Below, piece by piece: positions 14,699 through 20,736 of a DNA stretch of 20,736 nt; the stretch's first letter is position 1, and each line of letters opens with the position of its first letter. Source of the stretch: an uncultured Ruminococcus sp. (GTDB taxonomy: Bacteria > Bacillota > Clostridia > Oscillospirales > Ruminococcaceae); NCBI GenBank assembly GCA_945867875.1, contig CAMBJF010000022.1, positions 1 through 20,736 on the forward strand, written 5' to 3'. A program made the position numbers and the translations under genes. Under the pieces are notes generated by a model, which did not search any database, was not told where the DNA came from, and saw only the letters and a list, made by a program, of their open reading frames with translations.

Positions 14699-16306
14699 AT
14701 GAAAAACAACAGATCATTTGCTTTCAGAGCTGCGGCTTTTGCGGCTGCGCTTCTTTATCTGACTGCCTGTGGAAGTGAGATAGAATACCCCGAGGGGGCT
14801 GACACTCTTCCCACCTATTCCGCTACGGGCACGGTGATGACGATATATGACACCTCGGAGCACACTACTCCCGAGACAACTGTGACTGCCTCGGAGACTA
14901 CTGTGAGCGAGACCACGACTTCGGTGACTGAATCTGAGACTGAGACCGAAACTGTGCCCTCCGAGAGCGAAACATCGCTGTCGACCACTGCAAGTCTGTC
15001 TCTTGAGGACGTTCCTGAGGTTGGCATCTCCGAATATTACGAAAAGACCCAGACCACTCCGCCAACGGCTGTTCTGACGGCGGCGGAAACATCTGCATCA
15101 TCTGTCAGTACGGTCACGTCTGCGGTAACATCGGCAAGCGAAAGCGTTGTTACTGTGAGCACGGCGGGAACTGCTGCGGAGTCAGAGACATCGCTGTCGG
15201 CTAATGCATCAGATGGACTGAACATCAAGCTCACTGACGGCAGAAAAAGCCCTTACACTGGCAGGGATATCATCTCTCACCCATACAGCTATTACACCCT
15301 TGACAACACTCACAAGGTGCTTTATGACAAGCTGGTGAGCGCAATGCTTAGCTGTGAGAAAAAGATAACATTCACTACCGATGAAAAGGTGACTTTCCAG
15401 CAGCTTTTTGACACGTATCAGCTCATTTACAATGACGAGAACAGGCTTTTTTACATCTCCCCCACCATAAACTACTCCACTGACCCGAGCACGGGTTACA
15501 TCAAGGCTATGGACGTGAGCTACATTTTCGATATCGACAAGATACCGTCTATGCAGGCTGAGGTGGACAAGGCGGCGGACAATATACTGTCGATGATCAC
15601 TCCCGAGATGAACGATTATGAAATCGTTAAGCTGTTCCACGACTATATTATCCGAAACTGCACATATGATGAAAAATCAGCAAATCCCAATACAATTTAC
15701 GGTGCTCTTGTGGAAAAAGAGGCGCTTTGTCAGGGATATGCTCAGAGCTTTACATATCTTTGCTCGCTGGCGGGAATTGATTCCCTTATCGTGCTGGGTG
15801 TGGCGAATGAACCGCATATGTGGAACATCGTTAAAATGGACAATGACTATTATCACATTGACCTTACCTGGGACGACCCCGACCGTGCAAAATCTCCCGA
15901 CTCGGTGAGATACGATTATTTCGGGCTGACCGATGAGCGTATCCGTGAGCTGAGACAGGTCGATGATTACGATTATGAAGTTCCCAAGGCTGAGGGCACG
16001 AAGTATCAGTATTATTACTACAACAATCTTGTGGCGGGCAGCGTTGCGGAGGCAAAGTCGCTCATATCCTCCGAGGCATTGAAAGCGGCTAAGACAAAGG
16101 CAAGCACCGTTCAGATACTCTGCGCTGACGACAAGGTTTTTGCTGATGTGACGGGTGTGCTTTTCGGAAATTCCTCCGACAATGTTATCGGGCTTTTGGG
16201 CGGCATCAGGGACAAGGCGCAAAACCGCTTCAACACTGAGTCCATTTACCACAACAGCAACAGCAGCACAAGAACGGTCAAGATATTTTTGGAATATCTT
16301 GACTGA
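14699..16306 (+). CDS. Transglutaminase-like lipoprotein 4, long Ser/Thr-rich stalk
   Basis: 535 residues. The signal peptide ends at lipobox YLTAC (Cys24). About residues 45-175 form a low-complexity stalk rich in Thr, Ser, Glu, Val and Ala (for example ETTVTASETTVSETTTS), without the SH3-like domain of copy 1. Such stalks in Gram-positive surface proteins span the wall and may be glycosylated. The shared domain starts near 195 (SYYTLDNTHKVLYDKLV, NRLFYIS). The triad is Cys344 (ALCQGYAQ), His373 (PHMWNIV) and Asp388 (HIDLTWDDP). Cys-His spacing is 29 and the motif is HMWN, unlike copies 1-3 (31, HAWN) but like copy 5. It begins 18 nt after copy 3 with CGGAG upstream. Confidence 0.87.
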   Translation: MKNNRSFAFRAAAFAAALLYLTACGSEIEYPEGADTLPTYSATGTVMTIYDTSEHTTPETTVTASETTVSETTTSVTESETETETVPSESETSLSTTASLSLEDVPEVGISEYYEKTQTTPPTAVLTAAETSASSVSTVTSAVTSASESVVTVSTAGTAAESETSLSANASDGLNIKLTDGRKSPYTGRDIISHPYSYYTLDNTHKVLYDKLVSAMLSCEKKITFTTDEKVTFQQLFDTYQLIYNDENRLFYISPTINYSTDPSTGYIKAMDVSYIFDIDKIPSMQAEVDKAADNILSMITPEMNDYEIVKLFHDYIIRNCTYDEKSANPNTIYGALVEKEALCQGYAQSFTYLCSLAGIDSLIVLGVANEPHMWNIVKMDNDYYHIDLTWDDPDRAKSPDSVRYDYFGLTDERIRELRQVDDYDYEVPKAEGTKYQYYYYNNLVAGSVAEAKSLISSEALKAAKTKASTVQILCADDKVFADVTGVLFGNSSDNVIGLLGGIRDKAQNRFNTESIYHNSNSSTRTVKIFLEYLD

Positions 16307-16327
16307 CGGAAAGGCGGCGTATGAGCT

Positions 16328-17542
16328 ATGTTCTGCGGCAAGGTCAAAAACAGAATATTCGGCGCTGCGGGAGCTATGCTCATACTTATTTCGGGCTGTG
16401 CTGTATTTACGGGCTGCACCAAGAGCAGCGGCATTACCGTTATTTCAAACGGCACTACCGTTGAAGTCACCGAGAACACCGACAACGGCAGCATTGCGGA
16501 GTCGGGGCTTTATATTCCGCCAAATATGGTGACACGATATGCTTCGCTGAACTATGATTCACGTATGAAGGACGCTTACAACAGCGTTGTTGACACCATA
16601 ACGAATTTCAGGTCATCGGCGCAGATGCCTCTTACCATAAGCGAGGCGGATTATGTTAAAGTGCTTGAGGCTGTGCGCTGTGAGCAGCTTATGCTGTTTT
16701 ATCTTTCCGACCGCACCCTCGGAGATTTTGACACATTCACTCACTCATACACCATCAATTTCACATACAAATACGATGTGGAAGAGGCAAGCGAGATGCT
16801 GAGGGAGACCGAGGCGGCTGCAAAGGAGATAATCTCACAGCTTGATGACAATATGTCCGATTACGAAAAGCTGAAATATATCCACGATTACCTTGTGCTC
16901 AATGTGGAAAGCGCTGTTGAGGGGGATTATGTGGATTCGGTCTACGGGGCGCTGGTGAACAAAAGGGCGCTGTGCGAGGGGTATGCAAAGGCGTTTTCCT
17001 ATCTCTGCAACCTTATCGGCGTGGAAAATATGATAGTTACGGGCTACACGGGCGTTGACCATATGTGGAATATGGTGAAGCTGAAGGGAAGCTGGTATCA
17101 CGTGGACATCGGCTGGGACCAGCCCTCGGAGGCGCTGAGAGAGCGTTATCCCGACCTTATACTGTATCAGTATTTTCTCGTTGACGACGCTGTTATACAG
17201 AATAACCGCAGCATAAACAACTATTTATGCGCTCCCCCAAAGGCTGAGACCGAGACGATGAATTATTTCGTTTATGAGGACAGGTATGCTGAGGATTATG
17301 ACAAAGCAATTGAGATAATCACCGATTCGTGCAGGGAATGCATTGACTCGGGGGAAAAATATTTTATGCTGAAATTTGATTCGTCGAATTTATGCTTACA
17401 GACCATTTCACAGCTTATAAAGCCCGACAGTGACGGCGTTTCGGACATTGACAGGATAGTTTCCGAGCTTAATTTCAGGGGACAGATAAGCTACATTGAT
17501 TATTACAAGCAGTACCGCATACTGATCTTTGTTATTGAATGA
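16328..17542 (+). CDS. Transglutaminase-like lipoprotein 5
   Basis: 404 residues. The signal region offers two candidate lipoboxes, LISGC (Cys24) and VFTGC (Cys30), so the mature end is uncertain. The linker is short (about 31-65). The shared N-terminal domain is the most diverged of the set (RYASLNYDSRMKDAYNSVVD, QLMLFYLSD). The triad is Cys216 (ALCEGYAK), His245 (DHMWNMV) and Asp260 (HVDIGWDQP), with spacing 29/15 as in copy 4; the usual TWDDP is altered to GWDQP. The ribosome binding site AAAGGCGG lies about 11 nt before ATG 16328; an ATG at 16320 is out of frame. Its stop overlaps an ATG of the next gene (ATGA). Confidence 0.85.
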   Translation: MFCGKVKNRIFGAAGAMLILISGCAVFTGCTKSSGITVISNGTTVEVTENTDNGSIAESGLYIPPNMVTRYASLNYDSRMKDAYNSVVDTITNFRSSAQMPLTISEADYVKVLEAVRCEQLMLFYLSDRTLGDFDTFTHSYTINFTYKYDVEEASEMLRETEAAAKEIISQLDDNMSDYEKLKYIHDYLVLNVESAVEGDYVDSVYGALVNKRALCEGYAKAFSYLCNLIGVENMIVTGYTGVDHMWNMVKLKGSWYHVDIGWDQPSEALRERYPDLILYQYFLVDDAVIQNNRSINNYLCAPPKAETETMNYFVYEDRYAEDYDKAIEIITDSCRECIDSGEKYFMLKFDSSNLCLQTISQLIKPDSDGVSDIDRIVSELNFRGQISYIDYYKQYRILIFVIE

Positions 17543-17559
17543 GAAAGGAATTATCACAG

Positions 17560-18699
17560 ATGGAACAGGAAATTACGGTCAAGGAGCTTGGCGGGCTTTC
17601 TCCCGACAGCTTTATGCTTATTGATATCCGTGATGAATATGCTTTTGAGTTCGGTCACATTGACGGAGCGGTGAACATTCCCCAGAATGCTATTTCGGAA
17701 AAGTACGCTGAATTTCCAAGGGACAAAAAGCTTATCATATGCTGCAAGAGCGGGGCTATCAGCCGTGACACGGCGGAGGAGCTTTGCAGCGAGGGGTATG
17801 ATGCATACAATCTTTCGGGGGGCTACTGCGAATGGCTGAGGGAAAAGCTTGAAAATGCGGAGATCACCGAGGGCGTGGAAAAAAGCATAAGGAAAAAGTT
17901 CAGCAAGGTGATATGGAGCCGATTTGCCAAGGCTGTGACCACCTATGAGCTTGTGAAGCCCGGGGACAAAATTGCGGTGTGCATTTCGGGCGGCAAAGAC
18001 TCTATGCTTATGGCGAAGCTTTTTCAGGAGCTTAAAAGGCACGACAAATTTCCATTTGAGGTAGTTTTTCTTTGTATGGACCCGGGGTACAGCCCCGAAA
18101 ACCGCAGCATTATCGAGAAAAATGCGGCGGCTATGTCCATTCCGCTGAACATTTTTGAGTCGGATATTTTTGAGGCTGTTTACAATGTGGAGAAAAATCC
18201 CTGCTATCTTTGTGCAAGAATGCGCAGGGGGCATCTTTACAGCAAGGCCAAGGAGCTTGGGTGCAACAAAATTGCTCTTGGTCATCATTTTGATGATGTT
18301 ATCGAGACGATTTTAATGGGTATGCTTTACGGCGGTCAGGTACAGACGATGATGCCGAAGCTCCACAGCACCAATTTTGAGGGTATGGAGCTTATCCGTC
18401 CTCTGTATTTTATCCGTGAGGACGATATCAAGCACTGGCGGGATTACAATGACCTGCATTTTATTCAGTGTGCCTGTCGGTTCACGGACACCTGCACAAC
18501 CTGCACTCCCACCAACACAGGCTCTAAGCGTCAGGAGATAAAGCGGCTCATTGCGGATATGAAAAAGGTGAATCCGCAGGTCGAGATGAACATTTTCCGC
18601 AGTGTGGAGAACGTTAATCTGAACACGGTCATTGCTTACAAGGACGATAACGGGAAGCATTTTTTCCTTGATGATTATGATGAGAAGAGCAATTTATAA
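17560..18699 (+). CDS. Rhodanese-TtcA-like fusion (predicted tRNA thiolation enzyme)
   Basis: 379 residues from ATG 17560, which has AAAGGAA about 10 nt upstream. ATG 17539 overlaps the previous stop but has no ribosome binding site. Residues 1-95 are a rhodanese domain (LIDIRDEYAFEFGHIDGAVN) with active-site loop CKSGAIS, Cys62. From about 120 there is a PP-loop ATPase with SGGKDS (143-148), C215-Y-L-C218 in CYLCARMRRGHLY, which matches the TtcA signature, and a Cys-rich end (C304-A-C306, C312-T-T-C315, then SKRQEIKRLI). TtcA adenylates C32 of tRNA and thiolates it with an iron-sulfur cluster. The rhodanese domain could pass persulfide sulfur directly to the PP-loop enzyme. The tRNA target is not proven. 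It is last in the transglutaminase operon with no obvious functional link. Confidence 0.85.
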   Translation: MEQEITVKELGGLSPDSFMLIDIRDEYAFEFGHIDGAVNIPQNAISEKYAEFPRDKKLIICCKSGAISRDTAEELCSEGYDAYNLSGGYCEWLREKLENAEITEGVEKSIRKKFSKVIWSRFAKAVTTYELVKPGDKIAVCISGGKDSMLMAKLFQELKRHDKFPFEVVFLCMDPGYSPENRSIIEKNAAAMSIPLNIFESDIFEAVYNVEKNPCYLCARMRRGHLYSKAKELGCNKIALGHHFDDVIETILMGMLYGGQVQTMMPKLHSTNFEGMELIRPLYFIREDDIKHWRDYNDLHFIQCACRFTDTCTTCTPTNTGSKRQEIKRLIADMKKVNPQVEMNIFRSVENVNLNTVIAYKDDNGKHFFLDDYDEKSNL

Positions 18700-18707
18700 T
18701 TTATCCA

Positions 18708-18736
18708 TTGACAGAGGCTTTATTTTATGATAAAAT
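18708..18736 (+). promoter_or_regulatory. Promoter of the MATE transporter leader
   Basis: TTGACA (18708-18713), a 17-nt spacer and TAAAAT (18731-18736). It starts 9 nt after the preceding stop codon and lies upstream of the hairpin at 18790-18820, so transcription from here should begin near 18743 and meet that hairpin before reaching the MATE gene. Confidence 0.75.
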
Positions 18737-18789
18737 GACATTTGTAAAACCTGTAGTGGATTTTTCCTGACAAAATATGTCACCTTTTC

Positions 18790-18826
18790 GCCACACAACT
18801 TTCTTTGGGAGTTGTGTGGCTTTTTG
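18790..18826 (+). terminator. Intrinsic terminator in the MATE gene leader (possible attenuator)
   Basis: GCCACACAACT (18790-18800) and AGTTGTGTGGC (18810-18820) form a perfect 11-bp stem with a 9-nt loop, followed by TTTTTGTGTT. It lies between a good promoter and the MATE ribosome binding site. It may end transcripts of the upstream operon, act as a conditional attenuator for the transporter, or end a short RNA of about 80 nt. Confidence 0.85.
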
Positions 18827-18848
18827 TGTTTATAAGAAAGGAGATTTT

Positions 18849-20180
18849 ATGGATAAGGATTTTATGAAAAAACAGCCTGTTTTCCCCCTCATTATGTCGA
18901 TGTCCCTGCCCATGGTAATTTCGATGCTTGTAAATTCGCTTTACAACATCATTGACAGCTTTTTTGTGGCGAAAATAAGCGATGACGCTATGACGGCGCT
19001 GTCGTTGGTTTTTCCCGTTCAGAATTTTATTAATGCGGTGGCTATCGGCTTCGGCATAGGCATTAATGCGGTCATTGCCATTCATCTTGGTGCGGGAGAG
19101 GGCGGCAAGGCGGACAAGGCGGCTTCTCAGGGGCTTTTGCTGTCGGCTGTTCACGGGGTACTGCTTACGGCGGTGTGCATTCCGCTGATGCCTGTGTTCC
19201 TTGGAATGTTTACAGATGCAGAAAACGTCGTATCGCTTGGAGTGCAGTATTCGGCTATTGCCTTTTTGTTTGCGCCTGTTATTATGCTTGGGATATCCCT
19301 TGAAAAGATTTTTCAGTCGGTGGGTATGATGAAGGTGACGATGATGAGTATGCTTTGCGGCTGCATCACCAACATTATACTTGACCCTGTGCTTATTTTC
19401 GGGCTTGGCCCTTTTCCGCAGCTGGGTATGCATGGGGCGGCTGTTGCTACGGCGGCGGGACAGGTGCTGACGCTTATCATTTACATCGTGGTGTATTTTG
19501 TGAAAAATATGCCTGTGAAGATAAGCGTGAGGGAGCTGAGGCCTGACGGAAAGCTTATGGGGAGAATGTATTCCATCGGCATTCCTGCGGCTCTTAATCT
19601 TGCTCTCCCCTCTCTGCTCATTTCGGCGCTCAACGGCATTTTGTCCGTTTATTCGCAGAGCTATGTGCTTGTGCTGGGAATTTACTACAAGCTCCAGACA
19701 TTTTTATATCTCCCCGCAAACGGCGTTATTCAGGGAATGAGGCCTGTTATCGGGTTCAATTACGGTGCGGGGGAATTCGGTCGTGTGAAGAAAATTTACA
19801 GCACGGTCCTTGGAATGTGCGCTGTTATTATGACGGCGGGAACGGTGATATGCCTTGCGATACCCGCACAGCTTATGGGGCTATTTACGGAAAATCCCGA
19901 GACGGTGCTTATCGGGCAGAGGGCTTTGCGGATAATTTCAGCGGGATTTATCGTATCGGCGGTCTCCGTTGCGGCTTCGGGCGCTCTGGAGGGGCTTGGA
20001 AAGGGTATGCCGTCACTGCTAATATCACTGCTCAGGTACATTGTGATAATACTGCCATGTGCGTTCGTTCTTTGCAGGGTGTGGGGCGCTGACGGAGTAT
20101 GGTGGGCTTTCCCAATTACCGAAGTCATCGGGGCGGTGCTTTCGGCGGTTATCTACAGAAAGGCTGTCAGGACGGAATGA
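18849..20180 (+). CDS. MATE-family multidrug/metabolite efflux transporter
   Basis: 443 residues from ATG 18849, with AAAGGAG (18837-18843) 5 nt upstream. The in-frame ATG at 18777 precedes the terminator hairpin, lacks a ribosome binding site and is rejected. About twelve hydrophobic segments in two halves match MATE transporters; the first half has MSLPMVISMLVNSLYNIID and FFVAKISDDAMTALSLVFP, and the second repeats the pattern after about residue 235 (SIGIPAALNLALPSLLISAL). MATE proteins expel drugs or metabolites in exchange for Na+ or H+. The substrate is not visible. It stands alone, with its own promoter, a leader hairpin and a downstream bidirectional terminator, which suits a substrate-induced exporter. 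Confidence 0.92.
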   Translation: MDKDFMKKQPVFPLIMSMSLPMVISMLVNSLYNIIDSFFVAKISDDAMTALSLVFPVQNFINAVAIGFGIGINAVIAIHLGAGEGGKADKAASQGLLLSAVHGVLLTAVCIPLMPVFLGMFTDAENVVSLGVQYSAIAFLFAPVIMLGISLEKIFQSVGMMKVTMMSMLCGCITNIILDPVLIFGLGPFPQLGMHGAAVATAAGQVLTLIIYIVVYFVKNMPVKISVRELRPDGKLMGRMYSIGIPAALNLALPSLLISALNGILSVYSQSYVLVLGIYYKLQTFLYLPANGVIQGMRPVIGFNYGAGEFGRVKKIYSTVLGMCAVIMTAGTVICLAIPAQLMGLFTENPETVLIGQRALRIISAGFIVSAVSVAASGALEGLGKGMPSLLISLLRYIVIILPCAFVLCRVWGADGVWWAFPITEVIGAVLSAVIYRKAVRTE

Positions 20181-20207
20181 TACCAATTCGCCGATAAAGC
20201 TATAGAC

Positions 20208-20256
20208 AAAAAAATCATCGCATAATCATTTTGCCTGACTATGCGATGATTTTTTT
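20208..20256. terminator. Bidirectional terminator between convergent genes
   Basis: Seven A plus TCATCGCATA (20208-20224) pair perfectly with TATGCGATGA plus seven T (20240-20256): a 17-bp stem with a 15-nt loop and poly-T on either strand. It serves the MATE gene (plus) and the metallopeptidase-like gene (minus), whose stop is 37 nt away. Confidence 0.93.
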
Positions 20257-20292
20257 GCAGCCATTTAAAAAGCACTTTTTGTAAAATATTTT

Positions 20293-20736
20293 TTATGACA
20301 AACTATCCAGATAATCATATCCGCACTCGTCCAGATATGCATAAACTATTTTTTCTGCATAATATTTTGCCTGACGTTCCTCTTGTTCAGGCGTTAAGTT
20401 CCAATCGTTTATCCATTGAAAATAATGCGTCAGCTCATGTGCTAAGGAAGCAATACTGCTGCATAATGCATTGAACTCATCATATTTGGCTTTAAGTTTA
20501 TTATAATCACCTGCCGCAATTTTAATATACGGCTCTGCCGTTCTGTCAAAGGGTCCCCAGAAGGTAGCGGATACATTTTCACCGTCAAAAGCTCTTATAT
20601 AACAAGTGCTTTTCAGATATACGTTAACACGGATCGGAAAAATATAATTTTTTCGCAGCCATTTTGCAAAATCGTTGAAAAAAGCTTTAACTTTCCGTCA
20701 ATTTCCTTGCAGTAATGCATTTGCAAGGAGCTTCTG
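20293..20736 (-). pseudogene. HELTH zinc metallopeptidase-like protein, apparently frameshifted, 5' end outside window
   Basis: From 20697 down to the TAA at 20295-20293 one minus-strand frame encodes about 134 residues with no stop. They include YIFPIRVNVYL, SATFWGPFDRTAEPYIKIA and LAHELTHYFQWINDW; HELTH is at 20439-20425. The HExxH motif suggests zinc binding, and Glu/Arg in EEERQAKYYA could follow in an active-site helix. In this frame TGA occurs at 20700-20698 and no ATG, GTG or TTG follows it. The frame one base over reads LQMHYCKEIDGKLK through the same place and would join smoothly to KAFFNDFAKWL if one base were missing near 20685. A frameshift mutation, assembly error or recoding are all possible. 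I recall similar uncharacterised proteins in Firmicutes, but the function is unknown. Confidence 0.65.

Noticed and set aside
18735..18770. 11-codon leader peptide ATG...TGA before the MATE hairpin
   Set aside because: Its ATG overlaps the -10 box, so it lies upstream of the expected transcription start and has no ribosome binding site.
18777..18848. In-frame upstream start extending the MATE protein by 24 residues
   Set aside because: The extension is encoded by the terminator hairpin and poly-T, lacks a ribosome binding site, and is not part of MATE proteins. ATG 18849 has AAAGGAG.

Overview
The window looks like chromosomal DNA of an anaerobic low/mid-GC Firmicute, most likely Clostridia of the Ruminococcus/Oscillospiraceae type. 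This is an inference from the strong GGAGG-type ribosome binding sites, frequent TTG starts, TTGACA/TATAAT promoters, the Thr/Glu- and Thr/Ser-rich linkers of the secreted lipoproteins, and the gene content. I saw no rRNA, tRNA, CRISPR array, insertion sequence or phage gene.

Layout. (1) 1-1552, minus: first half-transporter of a probable heterodimeric ABC exporter, cut by the window edge. (2) 1707-3536, plus: a small unit with an SPFH/band-7 membrane protein, a small membrane protein and a ribbon-helix-helix DNA-binding protein. It sits behind a promoter carrying two TGATATCA palindromes one helical turn apart. (3) 3573-8826, plus: a compact operon with an SdpI-like membrane protein, two related lipoproteins (the second with a leucine-rich-repeat insert), a NatA/NatB-type ABC-2 exporter, a small membrane protein and a 50-residue peptide that is 70% Asn+Gln, closed by a hairpin terminator. 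The SdpI/lipoprotein part is clearly A+T-richer than its surroundings. (4) 9000-18699, plus: a perfect consensus promoter reads into a CNNM/CorC-type CBS-domain membrane protein. Five consecutive paralogous transglutaminase-like lipoproteins follow, then a rhodanese-TtcA-like fusion, with overlaps or gaps of at most about 60 nt. (5) 18708-20256, plus: a MATE-family transporter whose leader contains a strong intrinsic terminator between promoter and gene, followed by a bidirectional terminator. (6) 20293-20736, minus: the C-terminal part of an HELTH-motif (zinc metallopeptidase-like) protein whose upstream part lies in another frame, so it is probably frameshifted.

Functional reading. Most genes act at the cell envelope: exporters, lipoproteins and CBS/SPFH membrane proteins. 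The most distinctive element is the tandem array of five transglutaminase-like lipoproteins. All keep a Cys-His-Asp triad with almost fixed spacing, while their stalks range from very long Thr/Ser/Glu-rich regions to almost none. The second candidate for a little-described system is the SdpI-like/lipoprotein/exporter/Asn-Gln-peptide operon. Functions beyond family level are inference.
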